DNA from: Archangium violaceum
GTDB lineage: Bacteria; Myxococcota; Myxococcia; Myxococcales; Myxococcaceae
Assembly (NCBI RefSeq): GCF_016887565.1
Contig: NZ_CP069396.1
Coordinates: forward strand, 12,816,001-12,880,000
DNA: 64,000 nucleotides
Reading direction: 5' to 3'
Shown: piece after piece, positions 15,589 to 25,528 of the stretch
Position numbering within the stretch: the stretch's first letter is position 1
Layout: every line of letters begins with the position of its first letter
Position numbers and translations under genes: made by a program
Notes under the pieces: model-generated
The model's input: the letters and a program-made list of their open reading frames with translations, nothing else
Told to the model about the DNA's origin: nothing
Database searches by the model: none

Positions 15589-15671
15589 TCTTCCCCCTGG
15601 AGCGCATGACCGGCGAGGGGGACAGTTGCGTGCCGTGATTCAAGCAGGGGCGAGGAACACGAGGGTGACGA

Positions 15672-15705
15672 CCCTCACCCCCCGCCCTCTCCCAGAGGGA
15701 GAGGG
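15672..15705 (+). repeat. Dispersed hairpin repeat, copy 4
   Basis: CCCTCACCCC, a short spacer, then CCCTCTCCC, AGA, GGGAGAGGG. Together with copy 3 it forms an inverted pair about 110 bp apart between two converging genes, so each strand meets a hairpin past its stop. Confidence 0.8.
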
Positions 15706-15728
15706 AGCATGCGCAACACGACTACCGC

Positions 15729-18700
15729 CTACTGCGCCTCTTCCTTCGTCTCGAGGATGGTGAACTCGACCCGGCGGTTGTTCTCTCGACCCGCCGCCGT
15801 CTTGTTCGTGTCCACCGGCTTCGTCTCACCGTAGCCCACTGCCTCGAGCCGCCCGGCGTCGATGCCACGCTCCACCAGGATGCGCATCACGCTGTTCGAC
15901 CGGCGCTGCGACAGGTCCAGGTTGAACGCGTCGTCTCCCATGCTGTCCGTGTGCCCCTCGATGCGCACCTTCGTCAGCTGCGGGTTCGCCCTCAGCACCG
16001 ACGCCACCTGCTGCAGCAGCGGGAACGAGCGCGGCAGCACCACGTCCTTGTTCGTCGCGAAGTACACCTTCTCCAGGATGAGGATCTTCCCCGCCTTCAC
16101 CTCCACCTTCGTCTTGCCCTGGTCCGGGCACCCGTCCTCGTCGTCCACTCCGTTGATGACCTCGGCCTCGTTCACGCACTTGTCCTGCGCATCCGCGATG
16201 CCGTCCCGATCGTTGTCCGGGTCCGGGCAGCCATCCTCGTCCTGGAAGCCGTCCTTGTCCTCGGGCTTCACCGGGCACTTGTCCTTCCCGTCGGAGATGG
16301 CGTCCTCGTCATTGTCCGGGTCCGGGCAGCCATCCTCGTCCTGGAAGCCATCCTTGTCCTCGGCCTCGTTCACGCACTTGTCCTGCGCGTCGAGGATGCC
16401 GTCCTGGTCGTTGTCCGGGTCCGCGCAGCCGTCCTCGTCCTGGAAGCCGTCCTTGTCCTCGGGCTCGTTCGGGCACTTGTCCTGGCCATCCACGAAGCCA
16501 TCCCCATCACTGTCGACCACCGTCTCGACCGGAGCCGGAGGCGCCTTCTTCGGCTCCTCCTCCTCCGTCCAGACGATGCCGCCGAGCACGCGGTACTCGG
16601 GCATGCCGTAGCCCCGGATGATGCCGCGACCCAGTCCCAGGGTCGCCAGCAGCTTGGGCGTGATGCGGTACTGCAGCGCGCCCTGAAGCTCCAGCGGCAC
16701 TTCCTCCCGCTGCGTGCCACCCGTGGCACCCAGGCCCGCCGCACCCGCGACCGACACCAGGCCCGTGAAGCGATGGTCCTTGATCTCGAACGGGATGGCC
16801 GTGCCCAGCCCGTAGCTCAGCTCGTTGCCCACCGAGAGGTTGAGCAGTTCCTGGCGCTCGCGGAAGTTGACTCCCACGTTGGCCAGCAGGCGCACGCCGC
16901 CCTCCTCGAAGGCATAGTCCGCCGTCACGCGCGGCTGGACGCCGACCCCGGACTGGCCCCGGAAGTCACCCGACCCGCCCGTGGGCAGGATGACGGGCAC
17001 GGCCAGCGCGAGCCGCAGACCCCCGGTCTTCAGCAGCTGCGCCTTGGGAATCAGCCGCAGGTCTCCGAAGCCCCCGCCCCAGGCGCTCTCCCGGGTGCCG
17101 GTGGGCGAGATGCCGAGCACGTTCTGCTGCAGGGCAATGGGCAGGGTGAAGCCCACCTCGAAGCGCTCGCCGAGGCCGATGGCGCCGATGAGGTCGAAGC
17201 CCAGCTGCTGGTCGACGAGCCGACGGATGCGGGCATCCGTGGCCGGGTTGATGACGAGGAGTGGATCATCGGCGTAGTTGATGAAGAGGCCGGCCCTCCA
17301 GCGCAGGTGGCCCGGCACGCCCGCGCCATGCAGGCCGAGCACGTCGGACTGGCCAGGGGCGGGCTTGAACTGCTGGGCGTCGATGGCGGTGGACAGCTGG
17401 GCCTGGGCCGGCAGGGCCGAGGCCATCACCGCCACGGCGCCGAGCGAGGCCAGTGCACCCGAGGCCTGGCGGGCGCGGGCACCCCGGCGGCGAGCGAACA
17501 CCAGCGCAGCCAGGGCCGCCCAGAAGCCGAGGGCGGGCACGTTGTCCGAACCGGTGGCGCTGCAGCCACTGCCCACCACGCGGAGCTCCTGATCATCCCA
17601 GACCGACTTGGGATCAGTTCCACGCCGGACCTCCTCGCCATCGTTCACCCCGCCACCATCGGTGTCCGGGTTGTTCGGATCCGTCCCACGCCCGCGCTCG
17701 TCGTCGTCGCTCAGACCATCGCCATCCGAATCGATGACCGTGTCATCGGCGGTGACGTTGGGGTCGCGCTCCCCGTCATCGACGCGGCCGTTGTGGTTGG
17801 TGTCCTCGTCGCCGTCCTTCACGGAGCCATCGTCGGTGTCCGGGTCGAGCGGGTTGGTGGTCGTCGACGGATCCGCGTCGGGGATGAAGACAGACGTGTT
17901 CGTGTCATCGCCCTGGGGCTCGGTGATGCCCTTCTCCGTGCCGTCCTGCAGACCATCGTCATCCGAGTCGGCATCGCGCGGGTCGGTCTCGTCCGGGTCG
18001 CGCACGCCGTCGTGGTCCGCGTCCTCGTTGCCGTCGATCAAGCCGTCGTCGTCGCTGTCATCATCGAGCGGATTCGTGCCGCCGATGTTCACCTCGGTGC
18101 CATCGGTGATGCCGTCGTCATCGCTGTCCGGATCGTTCGGGTCGGTGCCGCGGGCGATCTCGTCCGCGTCGGAGAGCCCGTCCTTGTCGGTGTCCTCGAC
18201 GCGGGTCACCGTCGTCGACTCCGAGTCCGTGTTGTTGCTGGCGACGGGGTCCGTATCCGAGGCCACGGTCACCGTGGTCTGGAGCGTGCCGCTCTCGTTC
18301 GCGGGCACCACCCGGATGGCGATGTCCGGAGCGCCGCCCGGGGGCAGGCTCGGCCGGGTGCAGGTGACGACGCCAGCGGCCTCGGCGCAGCTCCAATCCG
18401 TGCCCACCGCGCTGACGAAGGTGGAGCCCGCCGGAATGGGGAACGTCACCGTGACGGGGCCGGAGGTGCTCGGGCCCGCGTTGTCGACATGCACGGTATA
18501 GGTGAGCGGCGTGCCTCCCGTGACCGGATCCGCCGACTCGGTGAGGGTGACGGACAGGTCCGCCTGGGGGGCGGTCAGCGTGTCGGTATCCGTCGCCGTG
18601 TTGTTCTCCGGCGCGACATCACTCACATCCGCCGGCGTGCCGATGGAGCCCTTCATCTCCACGTTGCCCGTGGCGGTGGGAGCGCTCGTGGCGACGAGCG

Positions 18701-20573
18701 TATAGGTGAGCGAGCCACCGGACGGCAGGGTCACGTTCGTGGCGATGGCACCCGTCCCGCTGGCCGCCGGGCAGGTCGCTCCTCCAGAGGCGACGCACGT
18801 CCACTGCATGCCCGTCACTCCCGGGGGCAGCGGCAGGGAGACGGGCGCATCCGTCGCGGTGGCGGGGCCCGAGTTGGAGACGGTGAAGGTGTACGTGCTG
18901 GACGAGCCCGGCACCGAGGAGTCCTGTCCATTGGTGAGGGTCGCCTTCAGGTCGACCGGCGAGCACGCCGCCAGGGGCAGCGCGTTCAGGGTCACGCTGT
19001 CCGTCTCACCGCTGGCGCCGAAGGTGGCGCCGTTGGAGGGGAACTCCGTCATCGAGGGCGACCGGGTGATGCCACCCACTCCGCCCAGCACGGACGTCGT
19101 CGCGGTGCCACCCGACACGGCGATGAAGCCACCACCCCCGCCACCGCCAGGGCCCTCGGACTCGCCGTTGTCGATGAGCTGATCTCCCCCCTTGCCACCG
19201 TCCGCCTCCAGGGTGACGCCACTGAGGTTGTCGCTGACGACGACGAGGGTGCCGCCACCGCCTCCTCCGCCAGGCGCGTCGTTGTGGCTGCCGCTGGTGC
19301 TGATCGCCGCGGCGCCGTTGGCGCGAATGTGGCCCGCGCCGCCCACCGTGTTGGAGATGAGCAGGACGAGGCCGCCGCCGTTGGCGCCAGGCGCCGAGGC
19401 GTTGTTGTTGCCATCGCCCGCGCCACCACCACCGCCCAGGAAGAGGCGCTGCGACGGGTCCTGGTCGAGCGGGCGCCCGCCGTACCCACCCACCTGCCGG
19501 CGGCGGTTACCGCCCCACGAGGCCGCTCCCGGCGGGATGGTGAGCGCGTTCTCGTCCGCGCCGGAGAAGGTATAGCCACCCCGCCCGCCACCCGACGAGT
19601 CCGTCAGACCGTTGATGGCGATGTAGGACGGGTCCAGCGACCAGGCCGAGGCTCCGGTGACGGAGCCGTCCATCACGCCCTGGCCGCTCCACGCCTTGCC
19701 ATTGTGCCCGTTGGCGCCGCCACCACCACCGGCGTTGTGGCTGTTGCCACCGCCGCCACCATTGGCCGGCGCGCCCCGGCCGTAGCGCCCACCCAGCGTG
19801 GCGTAGACGGTCGCGCCACCGACGATGCTCTCGCCCTTCTCGCCTCCGAGCAGCGGGTCATCCGAGGTGAAGATGTCGATGAAGTTGGCGGAGTCACTCG
19901 ACTGGTGATCCAGGGCTCCACCACGGAAGCCCTGACCACTCACGTTGATGTCACCCTCGAGGGTGGTGGTGTCCTGCACGTGCAGCACCACCACGCCACC
20001 GCGCTGGCCGTCCCACGGCTGCGCGACGACGCTGGCCCCGGTCGCCACGGTGAGGCGCCTGAGCTGCGGCACGCGCACCACCTGCACGTGCCCCGCGGCG
20101 CTGTAGCCGTAGCGCAGGCCCGCGCACGCCAGGCGCAGCGTATTGCCAGACACGGAGCCCACGTAGGCGAACTCGTACCGGCCCGCCCCGTTCAGGCTCT
20201 TCACGGCGCCGTAGCTCTCCGTGTCCGTCGTATCCATCTCCGCGCCCTGCATCTGGACGATGAGGAGCAGATCACCCACGGCCAGCGGGCCGAACTCGGG
20301 GCTGTCCAGGTCCGGGGCGTTGGTCAGCTCGAGCGTCGTGGCGCCCGCGCTCACGTCCGCCGCCAGCACGGCGTACCGGTTGAGCACCGTGCCGGCCGCG
20401 CTGACCGTCAGCTCACCGTCTTCGCCGAAGACCGGCGCGCGCTGGGAGGTCGTGGAAGAGGAAGGGGAAGGGGAAGAAGGATCCAGGGACTGCCCACATC
20501 CCACCGACAGAAGGCCGGTGAGCAGGGCGAGTCCTGACATGGACTTTCTCGAGAAAAGCGAATGCATGGACAC
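15729..20573 (-). CDS. Giant surface lipoprotein fused to an OmpA-family porin, with an internal MYXO-CTERM-like signal
   Basis: This 1,614-residue frame reads without interruption. Residues 1-27 are a lipoprotein signal peptide (lipobox LSVGC). Residues ~170-530 are glycine-rich, with poly-Gly runs. Residues ~535-790 hold two DUF11-type beta domains, and ~790-990 acidic Ca-binding-like repeats (DSDGDGLSD type). At 1001-1030 a GSGC motif, a hydrophobic stretch and ARRR look like a MYXO-CTERM sorting tail. Residues ~1037-1059 then read like a fresh signal peptide ending AQAQ. The rest has an outer-membrane beta-barrel-like region, four thrombospondin-3-like repeats (~1350-1490) and an OmpA peptidoglycan-binding domain ([21 protein letters not shown]) to the end. 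The protein may be cut into a surface-anchored and an OmpA product. The first codon is GTG; an ATG two codons later is equally plausible. Confidence 0.85.
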   Translation of the reverse strand: MSMHSLFSRKSMSGLALLTGLLSVGCGQSLDPSSPSPSSSTTSQRAPVFGEDGELTVSAAGTVLNRYAVLAADVSAGATTLELTNAPDLDSPEFGPLAVGDLLLIVQMQGAEMDTTDTESYGAVKSLNGAGRYEFAYVGSVSGNTLRLACAGLRYGYSAAGHVQVVRVPQLRRLTVATGASVVAQPWDGQRGGVVVLHVQDTTTLEGDINVSGQGFRGGALDHQSSDSANFIDIFTSDDPLLGGEKGESIVGGATVYATLGGRYGRGAPANGGGGGNSHNAGGGGGANGHNGKAWSGQGVMDGSVTGASAWSLDPSYIAINGLTDSSGGGRGGYTFSGADENALTIPPGAASWGGNRRRQVGGYGGRPLDQDPSQRLFLGGGGGAGDGNNNASAPGANGGGLVLLISNTVGGAGHIRANGAAAISTSGSHNDAPGGGGGGGTLVVVSDNLSGVTLEADGGKGGDQLIDNGESEGPGGGGGGGFIAVSGGTATTSVLGGVGGITRSPSMTEFPSNGATFGASGETDSVTLNALPLAACSPVDLKATLTNGQDSSVPGSSSTYTFTVSNSGPATATDAPVSLPLPPGVTGMQWTCVASGGATCPAASGTGAIATNVTLPSGGSLTYTLVATSAPTATGNVEMKGSIGTPADVSDVAPENNTATDTDTLTAPQADLSVTLTESADPVTGGTPLTYTVHVDNAGPSTSGPVTVTFPIPAGSTFVSAVGTDWSCAEAAGVVTCTRPSLPPGGAPDIAIRVVPANESGTLQTTVTVASDTDPVASNNTDSESTTVTRVEDTDKDGLSDADEIARGTDPNDPDSDDDGITDGTEVNIGGTNPLDDDSDDDGLIDGNEDADHDGVRDPDETDPRDADSDDDGLQDGTEKGITEPQGDDTNTSVFIPDADPSTTTNPLDPDTDDGSVKDGDEDTNHNGRVDDGERDPNVTADDTVIDSDGDGLSDDDERGRGTDPNNPDTDGGGVNDGEEVRRGTDPKSVWDDQELRVVGSGCSATGSDNVPALGFWAALAALVFARRRGARARQASGALASLGAVAVMASALPAQAQLSTAIDAQQFKPAPGQSDVLGLHGAGVPGHLRWRAGLFINYADDPLLVINPATDARIRRLVDQQLGFDLIGAIGLGERFEVGFTLPIALQQNVLGISPTGTRESAWGGGFGDLRLIPKAQLLKTGGLRLALAVPVILPTGGSGDFRGQSGVGVQPRVTADYAFEEGGVRLLANVGVNFRERQELLNLSVGNELSYGLGTAIPFEIKDHRFTGLVSVAGAAGLGATGGTQREEVPLELQGALQYRITPKLLATLGLGRGIIRGYGMPEYRVLGGIVWTEEEEPKKAPPAPVETVVDSDGDGFVDGQDKCPNEPEDKDGFQDEDGCADPDNDQDGILDAQDKCVNEAEDKDGFQDEDGCPDPDNDEDAISDGKDKCPVKPEDKDGFQDEDGCPDPDNDRDGIADAQDKCVNEAEVINGVDDEDGCPDQGKTKVEVKAGKILILEKVYFATNKDVVLPRSFPLLQQVASVLRANPQLTKVRIEGHTDSMGDDAFNLDLSQRRSNSVMRILVERGIDAGRLEAVGYGETKPVDTNKTAAGRENNRRVEFTILETKEEAQ
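16130..16520 (-). repeat. Nucleotide tandem repeats encoding thrombospondin-3-like units
   Basis: About four units of roughly 100-115 bp encode a repeated pattern of [10 protein letters not shown]-DPDNDxDxIxD and DKCxNEAE. Shared stretches such as those encoding [18 protein letters not shown] are nearly identical between units. The repeats lie inside the OmpA-family gene and probably vary in number by recombination. Confidence 0.75.
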
Positions 20574-20652
20574 GTCTCGAACGGGAAGCTTCCTGGTGGA
20601 AGCGGGTTCGCGGCGTACTCTGCACCCATCATGCCAGGGAGTGTCCAGAGGG

Positions 20653-20716
20653 AGACGTGTCCCCCGACATCCCCGACAGGGGGAATTGACGTGTCGGACC
20701 CCCGTTCCGACGTGTC
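20653..20716. promoter_or_regulatory. Three GACGTGTC motifs upstream of the OmpA-family gene
   Basis: GACGTGTC occurs at 20653-20660, 20688-20695 and 20709-20716, all on the plus strand, with starts 35 and 21 bp apart. Its complement GACACGTC sits at 20569-20576 over the OmpA-family start. Such clustering in 150 bp suggests regulator-binding sites, but no known factor is assigned. Confidence 0.3.
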
Positions 20717-20731
20717 AGCGGCCGTCGAGCG

Positions 20732-21568
20732 CTACTGCTGCGACTGCGACGGCTGGGGCTGGGGCTCGGGCACCGGCGCCGCCACCGGCGGCTGGGCCCG
20801 GCGGTAGTCCTCGTATCCCTTCGAGTAGGTACCGCCGAAGAGCTTGTCCAGGTAGGCGAAGAAGCCGGCGTAGTTGCCGAAGAAACGCCGGTGGTGGAAG
20901 TCGTGGTACACGGGCCCCTTGTAGAAGGGCACCAGCAGCGCCGGGTTCCACGGCACGTCGTAACCCGAGTGCCCGTCAGCCGCCTCCAGCTGCCGGAAGA
21001 CGATCCACAGCCACATCGTCACCACGTGCGCCCCCAGCAGCGCGGGGCCCGTCATCACCAGCGTCGAGGTGAGCATGAACTCGACCACGTGCATGTAATT
21101 GCCCGTGAGCGCGAAGGGCGTGGTGATGCGGTGGTGCACCGAGTGCACGTGCTTGTAGAGCCACGGCGTGTGCAGCGTGCGGTGCATCCAGTAGTAGAGG
21201 AAGTCGTCCAGGACGATGAAGCAGGCGATCTGCGCGACGATGACGTACCAGGCCGGCAGCGGGCCGGTGTGGATGCCCGAGTGCCTCACCAGCGGCCACG
21301 ACAACACCACCCCCAGGAAGGACACCAGGTTGTTGAGGGCGAAGCGCTGCAGCGACGGCACCAACCAGCGCTTCACCGGAAAGTCCCGGCCCTGGATGCG
21401 GTACTTCTTCAACGACTCGGGGTTCTTGTAGGCCACCCACGTCCACGGCAGCGCGAACGCCAGGAACGAGACGATGCTCAACAGCGTGGAGCAGACGGCG
21501 ATGAAGAAGAACCTCTCGTCTTCGTATATCGCCAAGGTGCTCTTGAGAGTGTCGATGACGCTGTCCAT
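20732..21568 (-). CDS. Sterol desaturase / fatty-acid hydroxylase family membrane protein
   Basis: This 278-residue membrane protein of the fatty acid hydroxylase superfamily has the di-iron histidine boxes: HRTLH, then HVHSVHH, and near the C-terminus HDFHH. Four to five hydrophobic segments flank them (for example FIAVCSTLLSIVSFLAFALP and WYVIVAQIACFIVLDDFLYYW, in part). The enzyme should hydroxylate or desaturate a lipid at the inner membrane; sterol, carotenoid and fatty-acid substrates all occur in the superfamily, and myxobacteria include sterol makers. The start at 21568 is chosen because it directly precedes the hydrophobic core; the frame opens nine codons earlier. The tail is a low-complexity Pro/Gln stretch (PVPEPQPQPSQSQQ), unusual for the family. 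Confidence 0.87.
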   Translation of the reverse strand: MDSVIDTLKSTLAIYEDERFFFIAVCSTLLSIVSFLAFALPWTWVAYKNPESLKKYRIQGRDFPVKRWLVPSLQRFALNNLVSFLGVVLSWPLVRHSGIHTGPLPAWYVIVAQIACFIVLDDFLYYWMHRTLHTPWLYKHVHSVHHRITTPFALTGNYMHVVEFMLTSTLVMTGPALLGAHVVTMWLWIVFRQLEAADGHSGYDVPWNPALLVPFYKGPVYHDFHHRRFFGNYAGFFAYLDKLFGGTYSKGYEDYRRAQPPVAAPVPEPQPQPSQSQQ

Positions 21569-21728
21569 ACCGCCCTCCCGCGGTGACACACACACGGGAG
21601 CACGTCATCCGGCCTTGCCGTGAAGCCTCCCTGTCAATGAGCGCAGCTTAGCGGTTCGCTCAGCGGGCGGCGAGTTCGACCCCGAATTCCCCGCCACATT
21701 CGCCTCGGGAGGGTCGGCCCCCCAGCGT

Positions 21729-22655
21729 TCAACCCGACACCGCGCGAAGGAAGAAGCTCACGGGAATGACGAATTCCGCCGACTCCCGGAAGGGCTCCAG
21801 AGGCAGCGGCGCGAAGGGCGCGGCCGCCTCCACCATGCGCAGCGCCTCGACGTCCAGCACCCGGAAGCGCGAGGAGCCCTCCAGCCGCGGCGGCGCCGCC
21901 AGCGAGCCATCCCGATTGATGCGCACCCGCACCAGCGCGGTGCCCTCCATCCCGAGCCGCACCGCCTGTGACGGATAGCGCCGCTGCCGCGTCACCCTCC
22001 GGGAGAGCTGCTCCCGGTAGGCCCGCAACTCCGCGTCCGCTCCCGCCCCCACGCCAGGTCCTCCCGCCGCGCCGCCTCCCGACGACGTACCCGTGCCCAC
22101 CGGAGCCGCCTCCGCCGGGCCACTCCCCGTTCCTCCCTCCCCGGACCCACTCGGAGTCGCGGCGGCCACGGCCTCCGAGGGGTTTCCCGTCTCCGAGGAG
22201 CTTCCCGCCTCGGGTGCCGTGCTCGGAGCCGGGGACTCCGGCGGAGGTGGCGATGGCGACTCCTCCCGCGGGGGCTCTTCCTTCGGAAGCTCCTCCTTCC
22301 GTGTCACTGAAGACGGTGGCTCGTGACCCGCGCGTGACACGGGCTCGCGAACCCGCACCGCCGGGCGCGCGGGACTCGCGGGTCGCCGCACCGGCGCCGG
22401 GTCCTCGGCGGAGCTCCGTCCATCGCTCACCGGTCCGCCACTCCCGGCCGCCTCGCGCCAGACGAGCTCCACCTCGAGCGGCCTGGGCGACACGAAGCGC
22501 TCCGGCTCCGACACACCGCGCCACAAGGCCACCGCGCCCAGCACGTGCACCGCCACCGAGACACCCAGGGCTCCCGAGAAGCGCGCCAGTGGGTGCCGGG
22601 CCCCTCGCGAGGCCTCCCCCTCCCTGGCGCTGTCCACGGCTCCCGGCGTCATCAC
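21729..22655 (-). CDS. TonB-like energy-transducing protein
   Basis: This 308-residue protein has the TonB plan: a short cytoplasmic N-terminus, one membrane segment (ALGVSVAVHVLGAVALW, about residues 29-45), a long Pro/Glu/Ser/Gly-rich spacer, and a C-terminal TonB domain (YPSQAVRLGMEGTALVRVRI, then NRDGSLAAPPRLEGSS and VIPVSFFL). It would link the inner-membrane proton gradient, through ExbB/ExbD, to outer-membrane receptors; no exb genes or receptor lie nearby in this window. The spacer is long enough to span the periplasm. It could alternatively serve a gliding or secretion machine, as several myxobacterial TonB-like proteins may. It lies between two other leftward envelope genes. Confidence 0.85.
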   Translation of the reverse strand: MMTPGAVDSAREGEASRGARHPLARFSGALGVSVAVHVLGAVALWRGVSEPERFVSPRPLEVELVWREAAGSGGPVSDGRSSAEDPAPVRRPASPARPAVRVREPVSRAGHEPPSSVTRKEELPKEEPPREESPSPPPPESPAPSTAPEAGSSSETGNPSEAVAAATPSGSGEGGTGSGPAEAAPVGTGTSSGGGAAGGPGVGAGADAELRAYREQLSRRVTRQRRYPSQAVRLGMEGTALVRVRINRDGSLAAPPRLEGSSRFRVLDVEALRMVEAAAPFAPLPLEPFRESAEFVIPVSFFLRAVSG

Positions 22656-22725
22656 CGCTGCCTGTATGCCATGGCGCCCCGCCCATCAACCCACCCCGGA
22701 CAGCGGGCAGGCGGGCGGGGGCTCG

Positions 22726-23982
22726 CTACAGGTATCGGCCGAAGAGCACCGTCACCCGCTCCGACAGCCTCTTGATGAGGCCCCGCCGGCGCCACGAGTC
22801 CCAGCGGATCTCCACCGAGTGGGACATGTCCTCCTCGAAGTCCTTCGCGAGCCCCGCCGCCAGCGCCTCGTCGTCCACCACCAGCGAGCCCTCCTCGGCG
22901 CTGAGCGCCAGCGGGTCCAGGTTCGTCGAGCCCACCATCGACAGCCGGTCATCCACCAGCAGCGTCTTGGAGTGCATCATCGACACCTCGTACTCCCAGA
23001 TGCGCACCCCGTTCTCCAGCAGCCGCGCGTAGGTGGCCCGCTGGCCCTCGTGCACCGGGGGGATGTCGTGGTGCCGCCCCGGCGTGAGCACCCGCACGTC
23101 CACGCCCGCCTTCGCCTTCGCGATGAGCATGTCCTGGATGGCGCCCGTGGGGATGAAGTACGAGTTGGCGATCCACAGCCGCTTCTTCGCCGAGGCGATC
23201 GCCAGCAGCGTCATCCGCTCGGCGTTGGTGAGCACCGGCGCCCCGGTGTGCATGACGAAGCCAGCACGGGCCTCGCCCGGCGCGGGGATGGGCTCCGGGA
23301 AGGCCTCCGCCGGCAACATCCCTCCTCCCGCCTCCTGCCAGTTCTGCGCGAAGGCCAGCTGGATGCCTCGCACCGCCGGCCCCTGCACCCAGATGTTCGC
23401 GTCCCGCCACTCGTCCGGCTTGCGCCCGTTGCCCTCCCAGCTCTTCCAGATGCCCCACCCGCCCGTGAGCCCGGACACCCCGTCGCGCACGACCAGCTTG
23501 CGGTGCAGCCGCGCCTGGAAGCGCTTCAGGTTCAGCGTGGCGATGGTGCCCTGCAGCGGGCGGAAGACGCGCACCTCGCAGCCGGCCGCCACCAGCTGCG
23601 GCCCCACCATGTCCTCGAAGCGGATGCTGCCCAGCGGGTCCACCAGCACGCGGCACGCCACGCCCGGGCGGCGCTCGCGCAGCGCCTTCACCAGCCGCTC
23701 CGATGGGTCTCCCGGCCGCCAGATGTAGACGAGGATGTGGATGCTGGAGCGCGCGGCGCGAATCTCCTGCTCCAGCACGTCGAAGACGTGGCCGTTGTGC
23801 ACCAGCTCCACCTTGTTGCCCGGCTCGAGCTCCACGCCCACCGTCTGGTACCACGCGAGCGACAGGCCCTCGTGCGTCTCGGGCACATCGTCGCGGATGC
23901 GCAGCGCCAGCCGGTGATTCGGCAGGGGACAGCCCGCCAGCACCAGGGCGGCGAGCACCAGCAGCGGCCAACGGTTCTTCAC
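22726..23982 (-). CDS. Phospholipase D / cardiolipin-synthase-like lipoprotein
   Basis: This 418-residue protein has a lipoprotein signal peptide (LVLAALVLAGC, Cys18) and two PLD HKD motifs. The first is HRKLVVRDG at His160/Lys162; the second is HSKTLLVDD at His337/Lys339, followed by MVGSTNLDP, the usual second-motif continuation. The order VYIWRPGDPS...LVDPLGSIRF is that of bacterial cardiolipin synthases. Those are normally anchored by N-terminal transmembrane helices, so a lipid-anchored version could act on the envelope surface or in the periplasm. Activity could be transphosphatidylation or phospholipid hydrolysis. It is followed 70 bp later by the TonB-like gene, probably as a loose leftward group. 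Confidence 0.88.
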   Translation of the reverse strand: MKNRWPLLVLAALVLAGCPLPNHRLALRIRDDVPETHEGLSLAWYQTVGVELEPGNKVELVHNGHVFDVLEQEIRAARSSIHILVYIWRPGDPSERLVKALRERRPGVACRVLVDPLGSIRFEDMVGPQLVAAGCEVRVFRPLQGTIATLNLKRFQARLHRKLVVRDGVSGLTGGWGIWKSWEGNGRKPDEWRDANIWVQGPAVRGIQLAFAQNWQEAGGGMLPAEAFPEPIPAPGEARAGFVMHTGAPVLTNAERMTLLAIASAKKRLWIANSYFIPTGAIQDMLIAKAKAGVDVRVLTPGRHHDIPPVHEGQRATYARLLENGVRIWEYEVSMMHSKTLLVDDRLSMVGSTNLDPLALSAEEGSLVVDDEALAAGLAKDFEEDMSHSVEIRWDSWRRRGLIKRLSERVTVLFGRYL

Positions 23983-24213
23983 GCGCGGAAGCTAGTCACG
24001 CTCCGCCCGCCCGGCCCCCCGCTCCCACGCTCCGTCCACCCGCCGACACCCGAGGCCTCCCTCTGTCCGCTGCCGCGCGCCCGTCCCGGCCCCCGGGTGG
24101 ACAGCGCGCCCTCGCGTTCCCATCCCTCTCCGCGCCACGGGTCCGCCTCCAGCCTCCCCTGTCCGGAGTCCGGGCCGGGGACGGGGGGGCACCGCGGGCC
24201 CTCTCTGGAGACC

Positions 24214-24996
24214 ATGCGCCTGCCTGCCTTCCTTCCTTCCTGTCTCGCCTCCGTCGCGCTCCTGGCCGCCGTGCTCGTGGCACCACCGGCGCGGGCCCGG
24301 CCCCTGCTCGATGTGCACGAGGGAACGCTGGCGGCACGGGACCGGGGCATCCCCGTCGCGCTCCACCTGCTGCCCGCCGACATGGGCGTCGAGTCCCCTT
24401 CCCTCCCCGTCATCGACCCGGCCCTCGAGGCGGAGGCGCCCGAGATGGAGCCCCACGTGAGCACTCGGCCCAACCTGAAGGCCGACGCGCCCGTCACCAC
24501 CGGGGCCTGGGTGATGTACGGGACGTCCGCGCTGGTGCCGCTCGGCGGCATCTACGGCGCCAGCCGCCTGGGCGGCGAGCGGCTCTGGGTGACGGGCCTG
24601 GAGACGGTGGCCGGAAGCGTGGTGGGCTCCGTGCCGGGCTCGATGCTCTTCCTGCAGCCCGCCAACGCGGGCGGACGGTGGACCGAGCTGGACGTGGCCG
24701 CCTTCGGCGTGGGCCTGGTGCTGACACCTCCCGTGGCCGCGCTGGGCACCTGGGGCCTCGGCGAGCTGGCCTTCGACGGCAGCAGGGAGCGGGGACGCGC
24801 CTTCCTCGGCGCACTGGGCGGTGCCGCCGCGGGCACGCTGCTCGGCGTGGTGATGCACGGGGCGCTCGAGGAGGTCGTCGGCAACACCGACACCCTCATG
24901 GCCCTGCGCAAGTACATCGCGCTGGGCTTCATCGGCTCGGGCGCCACCCTGGGCTACCAGTGGGCGGGCGGCGGTCCTCGCCAGCGCTCGCGGTGA
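24214..24996 (+). CDS. Exported hypothetical protein with hydrophobic C-terminal half
   Basis: This 260-residue protein has a signal peptide (FLPSCLASVALLAAVLVAP, cleavage near ARARP). A mixed N-terminal stretch (residues 30-95) is followed by several glycine/alanine-rich hydrophobic segments (ALVPLGGIYGAS, VVGSVPGSMLF, FGVGLVLTPPVAALG, FLGALGGAAAGTLLGVVM, YIALGFIGSGATLGYQW). The pattern suggests a small membrane protein. I recognise no family; a similar layout occurs in uncharacterised myxobacterial envelope proteins. I chose the ATG at 24214 because it gives the complete signal peptide; the frame is open far upstream, but that part is antisense to the PLD gene. It precedes the FKBP gene by 43 bp and may share its transcript. 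Confidence 0.7.
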   Translation: MRLPAFLPSCLASVALLAAVLVAPPARARPLLDVHEGTLAARDRGIPVALHLLPADMGVESPSLPVIDPALEAEAPEMEPHVSTRPNLKADAPVTTGAWVMYGTSALVPLGGIYGASRLGGERLWVTGLETVAGSVVGSVPGSMLFLQPANAGGRWTELDVAAFGVGLVLTPPVAALGTWGLGELAFDGSRERGRAFLGALGGAAAGTLLGVVMHGALEEVVGNTDTLMALRKYIALGFIGSGATLGYQWAGGGPRQRSR

Positions 24997-25039
24997 GTTA
25001 CTCTCGCGGCCCCTGTTCGACTCCAGAGGACCTCCCCGA

Positions 25040-25507
25040 ATGATGCGCCGACTGCTCCCGTCCCTCTCCGCCTGCGTCCTGCTGCTCACCCTCTCCGCCT
25101 GCGGCTCGAGTGAGTCGGGAGACCCGACGAAGGTGAAGTACGCCCCTTCGCTGGGCGTGGACCTCGCGGCCATGAACCGCAGCCCCACGGGCCTCTACAC
25201 CCAGGACCTGGTGGTGGGCACCGGCGCCGTGGCCTCCGCGGGCCGCACCGCCGTCGTGCACTACTCCGGCTGGCTGCCCGATGGCACCCTGTTCGACACC
25301 TCCCGGGACACCGGCCAGACCTTCTCCTTCGTCGTCGGCGGGGGCAGGGTCATCGCCGGCTGGGACGAGGGCGTCGCCGAGATGCGCGTTGGCGGCCAGC
25401 GCCGGCTCGTCATCCCCTCCACACTCGGCTACGGCGAGTTCGGCAACGGTCCCATTCCCCCCAACTCGGTGCTCATCTTCGACGTGGAGCTCGTCGGCGT
25501 GCAGTGA
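25040..25507 (+). CDS. FKBP-type peptidyl-prolyl isomerase, lipoprotein
   Basis: This 155-residue protein has a lipoprotein signal peptide (lipobox LSAC, Cys21) followed by one FKBP domain. Motifs include YTQDLVVGTGAVASAG, VVHYSGWLPDGTLFDTS, FVVGGGRVIAGWDEGVAEM, and RRLVIPSTLGYGEFGNG followed by IPPNSVLIFDVEL. The Tyr, Asp, Val-Ile, Trp and Tyr residues that line the FKBP active site are all present, so it should catalyse cis-trans isomerisation of proline bonds in exported proteins. Anchoring by lipid places it in the periplasm or outer membrane. The length is standard for a single-domain FKBP with a signal peptide. A second ATG is the next codon. Confidence 0.93.
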   Translation: MMRRLLPSLSACVLLLTLSACGSSESGDPTKVKYAPSLGVDLAAMNRSPTGLYTQDLVVGTGAVASAGRTAVVHYSGWLPDGTLFDTSRDTGQTFSFVVGGGRVIAGWDEGVAEMRVGGQRRLVIPSTLGYGEFGNGPIPPNSVLIFDVELVGVQ

Positions 25508-25528
25508 CGCGCCGCGAGGACGCTCCCC

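Noticed and set aside
16130-16520. Possible CRISPR-like repeat array
   Set aside because: The regular repeats are coding, in frame, and encode thrombospondin-3-like calcium-binding units; there are no unique spacers and no cas genes.
15951-20537. A 1,528-residue open frame on the plus strand, antisense to the OmpA-family gene
   Set aside because: It is rich in His, Arg, Val and Gly with no domains, a typical antisense shadow of a GC-rich repetitive gene whose minus-strand frame has clear domains and a signal peptide.
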